30,508 nt of DNA. Source: Paramoeba atlantica (taxonomy: Eukaryota; Discosea). Below the pieces are notes generated by a model. It was not told the origin of the DNA. It did no database searches and saw nothing but the letters and a program-made list of their open reading frames with translations. Shown piece by piece: positions 1-11,279 of this stretch (position 1 is its first letter; every line of letters begins with the position of its first letter). Made by a program: the position numbers and the translations under genes. The stretch spans positions 1 to 30,508 of the forward strand of contig CDRNVI010000230.1 of the NCBI GenBank assembly GCA_977017575.1, in the 5' to 3' direction.

Positions 1-700
1 CCTAAACCCTAAACCCTAAACCCTAAACCCTAAACCCTAAACCCTAAACCCTAAACCCTAAACCCTAAACCCTAAAACCCTAAACCACTAAACCCTAAAC
101 CCTAAACCCTAAACCCTAAACCCTAAACCCTAAACCCTAAACCCTAAACCCTAAACCCTAAACCCTAAACCCTAAACCCTAAACCCTAAACCCTAAACCC
201 TAAACCCTAAACCCTAAACCCTAAACCCTAAACCCTAAACCCTAAACCCTAAACCCTAAACCCTAAACCCTAAACCCTAAACCCTAAACCCTAAACCCTA
301 AACCCTAAACCCTAAACCCTAAACCCTAAACCCTAAACCCTAAACCCTAAACCCTAAACCCTAAACCCTAAACCCTAAACCCTAAACCCTAAACCCTAAA
401 CCCTAAACCCTAAACCCTAAACCCTAAACCCTAAACCCTAAACCCTAAACCCTAAACCCTAAACCCTAAACCCTAAACCCTAAACCCTAAACCCTAAACC
501 CTAAACCCTAAACCCTAAACCCTAAACCCTAAACCCTAAACCCTAAACCCTAAACCCTAAACCCTAAACCCTAAACCCTAAACCCTAAACCCTAAACCCT
601 AAACCCTAAACCCTAAACCCTAAACCCTAAACCCTAAACCCTAAACCCTAAACCCTAAACCCTAAACCCTAAACCCTAAACCCTAAACCCTAAACCCTAA
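1..700. repeat. Telomere array, (CCCTAAA)n
   Basis: About 100 head-to-tail copies of the 7-bp unit CCCTAAA, C-rich strand reading 5' to 3' from the left edge, as expected for the left end of a linear chromosome. The array is almost perfect; two variant units (one with an extra A, one CCACTAAA) lie at about 70-92, near the outer end. It stops at 700 and joins broken retrotransposon sequence with no subtelomeric satellite between. This repeat type is known from plants and several protist groups. Confidence 0.97.
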
Positions 701-3396
701 TAGATATCAGATAAATTCGTTTCTCCTGGAATCACTTTCAATCATGCAATAGGAAGTTTTGCTTCAAGAACTTTCCCATCAATACATTTCAGCGAATAAC
801 CTTTTGTCTCATTGTTATATTTAGCAATACAAAAAGGGCCTTCCCAGTATTGCTGCTATTTTGTAGTTCTTTTATTCACTTCTTTTATAACTGAAGTGCC
901 AATTGCCAGAGGTTTAGGTCACAAAGATTTTTTTTTCCATCTCATTTCATTTGCATCATCACAGCCTTTTTTACCTGCTTTTTTGAATAATTTTGCAAGT
1001 GCTGGATAAACTGAATAGACCATCTTCCAATTTCTTTCTAACAATTTTTCAGGAGTTGCAACTTCCAATTCCAACACCTTTCTTGATTTTGTAGTCAAAG
1101 CATTACGAAAAGCTTCTATAACTTTGTTGAAAAACAATGAGTCTTGATTACTTTGAATTTCCTTCAAAACACCAAAATTCACAAAAATAGATAGTAAAGC
1201 TTTCACAACTGACTCTGCTTCCTTGGAAATTAATTTATACAGTATCACGAAACAACTTGCAATATCTATTACAATAAGGACAATTGTATAGCCCTCATTT
1301 GACTCAGGCAACCCACAAATAAAATCCATATCAATTATCTCCATAAGCAGTGCTGAAGTAACTGGAGTAATCAGATGAAATCCAATTCTCCCATAATTGT
1401 ATTTCAGACACACCACACAACCTCAACAGACCATAATTACCATCCTTCTCATTGATGGTCAGTAGTAGCCTGCATGAAATAGTTTCCAAACTGTTCTTGA
1501 AACACTAGCATGACTTTTCTCATGCTTTTCTTTCACCAAAGGCAGTTTCTCTTCTTCCTCTGGCTCTTTCTTACCAAGTACATTCTCAATAAACTCTTTG
1601 AAATATCTTTTAGTTCCTTCAACAGACTCATCCTCACACTCAAGCGCAGCAACATCGCAAGCATCAATTGCTGGTTCAATAGAATCATTTGTAACTGGGT
1701 ATTTTTCTTGATACAATCAAGAGAGATAGTCTGGTAAAACATTATGGATCTCTTTTTGATAAACAATGTAGAAATTGTAATCCAACAGAAAATCCAACCA
1801 GTCTAAAATCATAAACTTTGTACTTGAATTCAAATACACAAGTGCCTTATGATCCGTCTCCACTCTAAACTTCTACCCAAAAACATATGAACGGAACTTC
1901 CTAATTGCAAAAATAATTGCCAAAAGTTCCCTCTTTGGTGCAAGATAATTTCATTGCCCCGCTTGAAGAGTTTTCAATGCAAATACAATATAACATTTCT
2001 TGTCATTTGCATCAACTTGGTACAATACCACACCAACTGCATATTGTGAAGCATCAGTTGCAATACGAAATTCTCAATCCCAATCTGGCTGAGACAACAC
2101 TAAAGCATTCAAGATAACCTCTTTGAAAAAATCAAAAGACTTGTCTTGCTCCTCACCCCACACCTTACCAAGATGCTTCATCTTTCACAACTTGTCCAAC
2201 AGAGCCACAATAGTCACATAATTTAGAACAAAATTCTTCAAAAAATTCAGAAAACCAAGAAAACTTTCAACTTGCTTTCCAGTCTGAGGTTTCACCATCT
2301 TCTGAGCCATTTTTTTTTTGAATGAATCGATCTCTCAAGTAAAACCATTAATTAAATGACCTATGAATTAAATCTTCTTCATGTAGAATTTTGATTTCTT
2401 CATTTTAATCTGAAATCCTGCTCTCATCAACTTTCAGATGACTCTGTGAGCTTCATTAGAATGATTTTCCAGCTTTTTAGAAAAAACTAGAAAATTATCC
2501 AAATAACTTGCAGCTTCATCTGAAACACTGATAACTCGTTCTCCTTGGACTTGAAAATGCATAACCGCACCTTTCAGCCCAAATGGCATCCTTACATATA
2601 CATACTGACTCTTATTAAGTGCCAGAAAACCCAACAATGGCTGACTCTTTTCTGACACCACAATATGATGATAAGCCTCCATGAGATCGATTTCAGTAAA
2701 ATATTTCACACTCCAAACATGTTCAAACAATTCCACAGGAGATGGCAAAATATTACTTGGATCCTTTGTTAAAACATTTACCACTCTCAAATCTAAACAA
2801 ACTCTAATATCATCAGGATCCATCCGACCACCAGACTTCTTAGAGACCGCTAAAAGAGGGAAATTCCACAAGTTTTTCTTGTTTTTGTCCCACTTCTTAA
2901 CAAATCCTTTTTTCACCCACTTGTTCACTCGCTCCATAACCTTTCCTTTCAATTTCTCAGGGATTGGATACTGTGGCACAAACTTCGGAGTGTCTTCTTT
3001 CAAAGAAATTTTAAACTTAGAACCTGGGAGCACACAATAAGAATTTTCTTGCAGTCTCTGGTTTTCCTTCAAAGCATCATCAATACTCTGAATAAACAAC
3101 TTGACTGACTCATCATCCCATTGCTCCTCTTGACTCTGATCCTCATCATCATTCAACCACTACCGATCATCGACTTGGACTTGACGAGCAATACTTGGGA
3201 AGATCGCTTCAATTCCTTAAACAGTCACCCCCAACTGCTTTGCATCTTTATGATGAATCAACAAACGATTACCAGTCAAGACTGGATTTCTCCAAACCTT
3301 AACTACAGTTGCATAAAACAAAGTATACACAGCAACCATCTTAAAACAAGTAAGTGTCTGTACTGCAGCACCAATGCTTTTGACAAATTGAGAACC
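701..3396 (-). mobile_element. Ty3/gypsy retrotransposon fossil, truncated by the telomere
   Basis: On the minus strand the parts run in the usual Ty3/gypsy order: a reverse transcriptase segment (about 2434-3156, with recognisable motifs such as MPFGLKG), RNase H-like sequence (about 1720-2430), then the integrase core (about 919-1416) and an integrase C-terminal segment down to 701. The element is broken in several places and is old. Its 3' end with LTR is missing because telomere repeats begin at 700. Its 5' side is interrupted at 3396 by a copia LTR and is not seen again beyond it. The family is distinct from the gypsy element at 7822-14847. Confidence 0.85.
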
Positions 3397-3922
3397 TGTC
3401 AAGTGGCAGGGTTTGGTGGAAGAAGATTGCTGAGAAAAGAAAAGAAAGGTGCAAACTTCATTCCATGGTGAGAGCTGGGAATGTGAAAAAACAAAGTCTC
3501 TCACACATTTATTTATGAACAGGTTTCAAGCACATATTTATCAATGTAACACCAAGTGCAAAAACAGAGAAACACACACAAATAAAAGCACACATAAGAG
3601 ACACAAAGACACAACAAGTTTAAGGAAGGGAACAACAGATGACGTCAGCACAAATAAATTCACAAGCTGAAAGATCAGAATATGGAGAATAAACTATGCA
3701 ATCAAATTGGGTCTGAAATAGGGCAAAGGTATTCTTGAAGGCACAATTCAATGATTGATCAATATCTCGGTGTGTAGTTGTCAGATTCAGATGGAACTAG
3801 CACCATTCGAAAGAGGAAGATGAGGCGCTTCAGGATAGCACAACTCGTGATCATAGAATTCACAAATAATGTTCTCCATTAAGTCAAACATTCTTCAAAC
3901 CAAGAATACTGATATTCTAACA
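3397..3922 (-). repeat. Copia 3' LTR (526 bp)
   Basis: Read on the minus strand it starts TGTTAGAATATCAG and ends TGCCACTTGACA, so it has the TG...CA ends of an LTR. A purine-rich tract (GATGAAAAGGAG on the minus strand) lies directly before it, as a polypurine tract should, and the copia open frame ends 18 bp upstream. The left neighbour, GAACC at 3392-3396, would be one copy of the target duplication; the partner copy is not in the window. The termini resemble those of the solo LTRs at 10062-10597 and 11280-11856. Confidence 0.8.
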
Positions 3923-6640
3923 CTCCTTTTCATCATGAAGTTAATTCGCAGAGCAACAGGGACAAATAAGATTATTCTGGTGAGGTGTAAACACATTGGG
4001 TCCAAGGGGTTTTGTAAAAATATTGGCAAGGTTATCTTTAGTGGGCACATAATCCAATTCAATCAAGCCATCTTGCAATGCTTTTCTTGTGTAATGGTTA
4101 AAAGCTTCAATTTGCTTAGTTCTTTGGTTTACACAGGGAATCTTTGCAATAGCCATTGCAGGTTCAGAATCAAATTGGAGCAAGAAAGGTCTTTTGTACG
4201 GGATGCACAACTCAGAGAGAATGTTATCAACAAATTTCAATTCATGGAATGCTTCAGCAAGGGCATGGTATTCAGATTCACAACTGGACCAACAAACTTG
4301 AGGAGATTTCTTGGAATGCCAGGAAATGGGGGAACCATTTGCAAAAATAGCAAAACCATAAGATGAGGATCTGTCTTCTGTAATATCTTGATGGCTTGAG
4401 TCAGCTTGGGCAGAAGTCACAAGTTTTTTAGTCTCAGATTTGGATTTGGGAAACACCAATTCATAATCAGGATATTTGGCAAGATAACTGAGAATTCGCA
4501 GAGCAGCTTTGTCATGATCTTCAGCATGGGTGTTCAAGAATCGAGAGCATTGGGAAACAGCATATGAAATATCAGGGCGAGTTTTCATCAACCAAATTAG
4601 AGAACCAACAAGACTTGCATAGGGAAAATCAGTAGGAGGTTCATCAGGCTTAGGCATAGGCAGAACTTTACTCATGGCAGGAGTATCACTCTTTCTTATT
4701 TTGTGGCAGTCAAAACTCTCCAATAAATTGTTGAGGAAGGCATGCTGATTGAGAGAAATTTCTTTGTGATTTTGTTTCACACCACAACCAAGGAACCAGG
4801 AGCATTTTCCACTAGGCTTCCACTTGAATCTTTCAATCAGTTTGGAGTAAATCTCTTCATGGAGCTTTGAACAAGTACAAACATCCAAATTATCATCAAC
4901 AACAGTTGGGAATAAACAGAAGTTTCCGTCAGGTTCAACATGAATGTAGAGATTGGGATCAGCAGTCAGACAATGGAATTGCAGTTCTTCAATAAGAAAT
5001 TTTTGAAAAGTCAGATTCCAACATTGTCCAGCAATTGGCACACCATAGAGAGCTTTGTTCAATTGACAGAGATATTTGGGATGTTCAGGATCTTCGAAAC
5101 CTTTGGATTGAGTGACATAATAAACAATATCACCATCAGGAATGTCAGCTTGGATATAGGCACTTGGGACATCTCCAGAATTCACATTAAGGTCAAACAT
5201 AGCAGCAATAGCAAATGTCAAATTGAGAGATTCAGTGGTTGCAGTTCCAACATAATTATCTTCTTGGTCAAAATTGGGATCTTTCGCAAGACTATGTTTT
5301 ACATGAGAACCGTTTGCACAAAATTGAGCTTTGAACTTGGATATTACACTATTTTCAGTCTTAATTCGAAATTGCCACAGGTCTTGTATAATAATGTGTT
5401 TCTTTCCATCCTTGGGGAACTTCAGGGGAGGAGGCACCAATTCCCAAGTCTTATTTTCAATATGAGCATCATATTCTCTTTTGCAGGCTTGTTTCCATTC
5501 TTCTTTTTCATTTGAATGGGCAGCTTGCTTATAGGATCGGGGGGTAACTTTGTCATTAACAACTTGGTCAGCATGGAAGGCATAGTCAAGGAAATCAAGA
5601 TCTTTGTAACCATGGCCAGGTTCACCAAATGTATTCCAAGGTATTTTCAGGACACTGAATGCTTTTCCAATGGTGCTATGTTGGTAGTCAGGGTCTTGGA
5701 AGTGAGCAAAGTGTCTTACTTCTTCAGCTGCATCATTAGATTCATTTGGTTCAGAGATGTTAATTTCATCATCAAGTTGAGATTGAGTAACAAGATTGAA
5801 ATCAACTTCAGGATCAGTTTCAGAGTTGTATGTAGAGGAAGAGTAAGGAGATGCAGATTGGTCTGTAGGGTTATAAGGGTCAGAATCATGATCATCTGGT
5901 GGGTAATCAAACATTTCATAATTATTAAAGTCATTCAGCAATTCAGGTTCAAATGTGTCAGCAGAGCCATAATCAGTTCCTTCACTTTCTTCATCCTTCA
6001 TATCTAATTCTGTCATTTGAGGGAGAATTTCAGAATCAAGGGCTGCAGCAGCTTGAGCAGGATCAACAATTGGAGAAGAAGAGGAACTAGAAGAGGAACA
6101 AGAGGAACAAGAAGAAGATGTAGGTGTGTAAGAACCATCGCTTTGAGCAAAATCGGGAGGAGGCATACTGAGAAGCACCATCTCATCATCATCATCATTA
6201 CTGTACACATCTGTACTGTGGGTTTTCTCATTCAAAGCAGTATGTTTTGAATGTAAGTTTACAGGAGCAGGAGTGGAATGGCCTATTCTGTTCTCCCTTT
6301 CAACATCAACAGGGTAATCATCATCAATTACAATTTCAGCAGAATTGTCAGGATTCTCATGTACACAATCCATGGGATTTGTGTTTGTACTCAGAACGTC
6401 ATCACAGTCTGATAATTTCGAAAAATCAATGAATTTTTCATTCAAATAAGTGTTAAAATAGTGTGGGATATTCCCTCTATCAATATGCTTCAACAGGTTC
6501 GAAACACCAAAGACATATTCATCAAATACCACACTTGAACTTTCAAAAATAGTTTTCTTTACAGGGTCATACAAAATATAACCATTAATTTTCTCTGAGG
6601 GGCCAAGATAGATTGTGCACAGGGTGTTAGTTTAGCCCCA
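3923..6640 (-). mobile_element. Ty1/copia element, 3' half (integrase end, RT, RNase H)
   Basis: One long uninterrupted minus-strand frame (3941-6574, 877 codons, with coding similarity continuing to about 6640). It runs from the end of the integrase through an acidic, Ser-rich linker into a Ty1/copia-type reverse transcriptase (motif ALYGVPIAGQCW and an Asp-Asp catalytic pair) and a copia RNase H ending near the KDNLANIFTKPL motif. The RT part therefore looks whole and fairly young. Gag, protease, most of the integrase and the 5' LTR are absent; the body stops just outside the inverted-repeat unit that starts at 6671. It lies inside the gypsy copy at 701-3396. Confidence 0.88.
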
Positions 6641-6670
6641 GGGGAATTCAGTGAAAGATGAAGCTCAAGA

Positions 6671-6897
6671 AGGAGAAGAATTATGAACTTGTAGAGTTCA
6701 GATATTAGCTGAAGAAGAGAAAGAGAAAGAAACTCACTTGGGAGTTTTAGAATAAAAAAAGTGCTTGAAGACCATTCTTGAGTCCATTGTTCTCTGTGTG
6801 TTGGAGTGACTGTGTGTCTGGTGTGGGGTCAGGAGGTTGTTCACTTTTTTTGGTTGAAAGTCCTTTTTTATTTGGTTGAGTATGTCATTTGAATTAT
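6671..6897. repeat. Left arm of a 227-bp inverted repeat
   Basis: Reverse complement of 7138-7364, the same length (227 bp) with six differences and no gaps. All six are C:G to T:A transitions; five are C-to-T on the plus strand of this arm, four of those at CpG. Both arms contain a short GA/CT-rich stretch and the segment CACCAGACACACAGTCACTC (in one orientation). No gene is recognised in it. Confidence 0.92.
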
Positions 6898-7137
6898 TCG
6901 ATTTGCTTGATGATGTGTCGTCAATTTTTGATGAAAAAGTTTTGTTTTGTATGGAGCTTGGATCCATGAAAAGACATTTGATGTGTTCGAATCGAGGATT
7001 GAGTTCGATGTGTTTGAATCAAGGATTGGTTTCGATTGGTTCAGAACCAGAGCAATCAAGTTTATTGAGTTTGCTGGGTATGAGTTCAATGGTACAGAAG
7101 TCTTCCAAATCTGTAGAGAAAGAGGATGTTCTTCAAG
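6898..7137. other. Centre of the inverted-repeat unit
   Basis: 240 bp between the two arms. It contains short imperfect internal repeats built on the words GAATCGAGGATTGAGTTCGA and GAATCAAGGATTGGTTTCGA (about 6980-7040). Open frames cross it on both strands and run into the arms, but none resembles a known protein. A transcript through the whole unit would fold into a hairpin with a 227-bp stem. Confidence 0.6.
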
Positions 7138-7364
7138 ATAATTCAAATGACATACTCGACCAAATAAAAAAGGACTTTCAACCAAAAAAAGTGAACGACC
7201 TCCTGACCCCACACCAGACACACAGTCACTCCGACACACAGAGAACAATGGACTCAAGAATGGTCTTCAAGCGCTTTTTTTATTCTGAAACTCTCAAGTG
7301 AGTTTCTTTCTCTTTCTCTTCTTCAGCTAATATCTGAACTCTACAAGTTCATAATTCTTCTCCT
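7138..7364. repeat. Right arm of a 227-bp inverted repeat
   Basis: Partner of 6671-6897. It keeps CpG at four sites where the left arm has TpG, so it is closer to the ancestral sequence. Homology stops at TTCTTCTCCT on its outer side; the flanks beyond the arms show no convincing target duplication. Confidence 0.92.
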
Positions 7365-7689
7365 TGAGAATGTTCTTCAAGATGCTGAATCAAGCAGTCT
7401 GAAGCCTCTCCATCTCCTCCTTGGTGTGTTGTCATGTGGTCTGAATTATGAACTGGTGAATTGGGAAAAATGAAAGTGATTTGGTTGATGTGACGTGTTT
7501 TTATTGGTTGATAATTCTAGCAACTTTTCATCAAGCTGACTTTGGTGAACAAACTCTTTTGGTGAAACAATCAATAAAAACATTTTTATGACTTACCATG
7601 CTTTAGGCCCAGAATTTTTCAAAAAAAAAAAAACCCTCAAGAAACCCTCAGTGCAGAAACCCAAAAAATACTTTTTTGGAGCATTAAAA
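7365..7689. other. Stretch with no recognisable gene
   Basis: AT-rich sequence between the inverted-repeat unit and the ankyrin spacer remnant. I see an A-run at about 7621-7633 and no open frame with protein similarity. It may be further debris of one of the neighbouring elements. Confidence 0.5.
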
Positions 7690-7821
7690 TTTAGTAGTTC
7701 TTATTTCTGCATTTTCATTTTTGTTTTCCTCTCTCCTTCATTTTCTCTCTTTCTTTATGATAAAATTGGGACCTTATTTTTTATTTTTCTATTTTATTAT
7801 TTTCCCTTCTCCCTCCCCCAC
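7690..7821. other. Remnant of an ankyrin-gene spacer
   Basis: The run containing CCTTATTTTTTATTTTTCTA and the pyrimidine-rich stretch up to 7821 closely match the spacer between ankyrin genes 1 and 2 (about 18350-18480). The spacer sequence resumes right of the gypsy element at 14848 with CAAATAAAATAAAC, as at 18481-18494. This is therefore the left half of the spacer behind ankyrin gene 1, split by the retrotransposon. Similarity to the spacers fades leftwards near 7690. Confidence 0.75.
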
Positions 7822-8102
7822 TGAACACGTCTACTTTGGTACAGACTAAAGAAGGCGTGTCAGAAATATGTTGAATGAACAACTGAAGAGCAGTCCTCAG
7901 AAGTCTCACGAAAAAGCAAGAAACTTCTTGATGACATCATCAATGGTGTTCTTTATTTAGATTCACAGAAGGTCGACTTGGAGGAGACCAAGGGTTGACT
8001 TGAAGGAGATTGGGAATTGACTTGGAGAAGATCAAGAGTCAGATCAAACAAATAAAGCAGAGAGTCAAGTGTCTTCAGAGTAGCGTACATTGCTCATGTG
8101 CA
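7822..8102 (-). repeat. 3' LTR of the gypsy element (281 bp)
   Basis: On the plus strand it starts TGAACACGTCTACTTTGG and ends GCTCATGTGCA. It matches 14567-14847 over the full length with 12 differences, all transitions. The adjacent inner sequence on the minus strand, GGTGGGAAGAG, is a good polypurine tract. The outer flank CCAC is one copy of the target duplication. Confidence 0.93.
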
Positions 8103-8945
8103 CTCTTCCCACCTGAGAAGTCCTTTGTTTAGGAGAAACAGAGGTGCTCGAAGAAGAGCCTGAGGAGCTTGAAGAGCTTGAGAACTTGGAAGAGGAAGAA
8201 GACTTCTTGGTTGATTTAGAGGTTGACAGTTTGGAGGTTTTCAATGACTTAGAGGAAGAGGAAGAGGAAGAAGACTTCTTGGGTGACTTGGAAGTTGATG
8301 ATTTGGAGGATGATGACTTAGAGGAAGATGATTTAGAAGGAGGTGGATTCAGAGGGTGTTTCTGATGATACCTTTTGATTTGTTCTGAAGCATCAATTTG
8401 TGAAACATGGATCCATTCAGCGTCGGCCTTTCAGTAGTGTTTGAAATGCACTCAGTAATAAAGTTCTCCATTTGAATACTTATGCTTAAGGATTTCCTTC
8501 ACTTCAAAATCATAACCATCAGCATTTTCAACAATCTCTTCAGGTGCTGGCTCTGAATTAACAATAGATATTTCATTTGATTCAGGATGCAGAGTAATCT
8601 CATACTGAACATGGAGTTTCTTTAAGTTCTGAACATTTTGAATTTCTGAATTCTTCTCTTGTTTGAGTTCTTGAATCTGGTAACTTCCATTCTTAAGATC
8701 CTCCACAACCACATAAATTTCTTGGTAGTAATAGAGTCTGTACTTCTTCGCAATCTCTTTTCCTTTTGATTTGTTTCTCTTCAACACTTGATCACCAACC
8801 TTCAACATAGTGTATGTTCCTTCATTTGCTTTGTCATATTGTTGTTTTTGTTTCACAGCCACTTTCTCTCTCTCCTCTCGAACCCAATTAATCACACCCT
8901 CCCTCTCAGTTTGTAGCTTCTTGACATAGTCATCAATCAGTACCA

Positions 8946-9237
8946 TTTTTTTTTTTTTTTTTGAGGCAGACTTTATTCAATTAGTAGTTCTTAATCTAAG
9001 CCATTTGAATTACATTAAATTATGTTTGTTTTTAACCTCTAACAAGAGGTGAAGTTTTAAACTTCAGCTTAGTTCAGTCAGTCTTTATGCTGAACTTTAG
9101 AACTTCTGCAAGTTCAGGCTGGAGAATGCACATCAGAAGGGAGAATAATCCAAAGCTCCTTCCAAGGGAATTTATCCTCAACTTTTTAGTAGACAGGGCT
9201 GAGATGTAACCTGTTCTGATTTTCACACTTCTTCAAG
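8946..9237 (-). mobile_element. Retroposed polyadenylated RNA (processed pseudogene end or SINE-like)
   Basis: A 292-bp insertion inside the gypsy integrase, flanked by a perfect 15-bp target duplication CATCAATCAGTACCA (8931-8945 and 9238-9252). On the minus strand it ends in A17 (complement of 8946-8962), preceded by AATAAA (complement of 8972-8977) with 9 nt between signal and tail. That is the layout of an mRNA 3' end copied and pasted by LINE-type target-primed reverse transcription. No open frame and no obvious tRNA-like A/B box is visible, so it may be a truncated 3' UTR copy or a short non-autonomous retroposon. It is younger than the host element. Confidence 0.85.
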
Positions 9238-10061
9238 CATCAATCAGTACCACTGGTTTGTTCACAGAGCTGAAGAGAGAATCGATTGGCATAATTGGAT
9301 GTTTCCCAAAGTGAAGATAGAAAGGTGTGTAACCAGTCGAGGAGGAATGAGAAGTATTGAAAGCAAATTCCACAAAAGGTAAGAGAAGGTCCCAATCATC
9401 TGCATATTTATCAACAAATGAGCGAATAATTGATTCTGTAACTTTGTGGGAACATTCAACATGGCCATTACTTTTGGAGTTGTAGGAGGCAATAAAAGTT
9501 TGTTTCATTCCGAGAAGCTGGGTCAGTTCTGCAAAAATTTGATTTGCAAATTCTGAACCATTATCTGTTACTATCCGCAAAGGCATTGAATTAACACAAA
9601 CATACTGAAGTAAAGCTTCAGCAGAGGCTTTGGCAGAGGGATCTGGAATTGCATACAGACGTATATAGCCACTAAAGTTATCAAGGATAGCCAAAATAAA
9701 AGAATTTCCATGAGCAGTGACTTTTGGTCCCTTTGTACAATCCAGGTGGAGTAAAATTCCAGGATAAGAAGCCATATAAGGGTTTAAATCAGATGTCAAT
9801 GTCTTTGTTTTTGAGTTGATTGCACAATTAAGGCAGCAGTGATAGTAACCTTTGATCACAGCACTCATACCAGGAAAATAATAGGAGACAGCAATTGCAT
9901 CATAAAGTCACTCAAACTTGTGGTGTTCAGAGATTAGATCTGAATGATAAGCATCAAATACTGTATTCCACAAACTCTGGGGCAGAATTGCAGGTGGGAG
10001 ACAACCAGCAGCTGTAGTTTCATCCACTTTCCTCAAGATTCCAGATTCATTAACTCAGTAC

Positions 10062-10597
10062 TGTTACGATCCTGTTGGCTCTTGTGTTTTCCATTTGGAG
10101 CCATTCTCACTCCCTCTTCTGCCAAACAACTGATCTCTCTCTCCCTGTTCTCCCCGATTGACACTCTCTCTCTTCCCTCTCTTTTCCTTCTTCTCTTTTC
10201 TCTCTCTTTCTCTTCTTTCCCTTCCTCTTTTTTTTATCCTTCCTCCCTCCTTCTCTTTCTTTCCTCTTTTTTTTCTTTTCTTTTTCTTTTTCCCCTTTTC
10301 TCACTTTTCCTCCCCTCTCTTTTCTCCTGTCTTTTTCCTTTTCTCCGTGCTTTTCAGGATGTTGATTCATGAATGATCCACCTGTGTTCTATTGCAGTTA
10401 TCTGCCACTAAAACGCTCTTTTCACACTGTTTTTGCTGTCTTTCTCTCCTTTGCTTTGTGTTGTTTTCCCCCCTTTTTCTCTGCTGTCACAAATCATTTG
10501 TTTCCCCTTTTCTGTTTGTTGATACAAATAAATCATTCTCTTCAGTTCCTTTCTGTTGTGTTTTCTTGTCCCTCTCCCTCTTCCCCTTGGCCACACA
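10062..10597. mobile_element. Solo LTR (536 bp), pyrimidine-rich
   Basis: Begins TGTTACGATCCTG and ends TTGGCCACACA on the plus strand, with TG...CA ends and a perfect 5-bp target duplication AGTAC (10057-10061 and 10598-10602). It interrupts the gypsy element between its RNase H and integrase parts. The plus strand holds long C/T tracts (about 10130-10350). Its ends resemble those of the LTR at 11280-11856 read on the minus strand, so it probably belongs to a related copia-like family in plus orientation. Confidence 0.85.
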
Positions 10598-11279
10598 AGT
10601 ACTTGTGAGCAGTTCATTGGAGTGCCCAAAGATAGCGCTTCCTCTTAGGCAAGAGGCCATTAATCAAGTAATTAATAATCATTGAGTAAAACTTATCTTT
10701 CCTTTGAGCCTGAGCAAGGTAAGGAAGTTCAACTAAAACCCAATCAATGTTATCCATATCTGCTTCAACATTCTCAGAACTTTCTTTTGCTGTGGAAAGT
10801 GGCAGAGGCAGTGATTGAATAGGAGGAATGTCACGAATTTCCGGCTCACTGATTAATTCAATTTTTTCCAAAATGTCATTTTGTCTCAAGAGGATATGGG
10901 TTTTTCCTGAAGAAGATTGTCCCAAATCCACCAACTCTTCAAACCAACAAGTCACATAATCCTTTGAAGTGGCCTTATCATGATATCCAACATACTGGCG
11001 GCTTAGAGCATTAGGGATTGCCATCAACTTTCCAGGTTTGTGAATGACCTTTGGGTGATATTCTAGAATTCAAGCAACCCAATTGCACAGCATATCATGG
11101 TTCGATACTTTCTGTTGACCAGTTTTAAACACAGATTTGAGAGATTTGCAATCACAGAACACAATAGGATTTCGACCACAGATGTAATACTTGAAGTTGT
11201 TTAATGCCCACAGGATTCCAAGGCCCTCCTGCAGAGGATTAGTGTACTTCTGCTGTGTCTCTGTGAGTGTTCGAGAAGC

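Noticed and set aside
1-700. Regular repeats as a CRISPR array
   Set aside because: No spacers; a perfect 7-bp telomere unit.
6734-7301. Several short frames in the inverted-repeat unit that look like one protein on both strands
   Set aside because: The duplication comes from the inverted arms; no known protein pattern.
8144-8365. Plus-strand Glu-rich frame
   Set aside because: Antisense to the Ser/Lys-rich tail of the gypsy element.
10107-10376. Lys/Glu/Arg-rich minus and Leu/Phe/Ser-rich plus frames
   Set aside because: Products of the C/T tract in a solo LTR.
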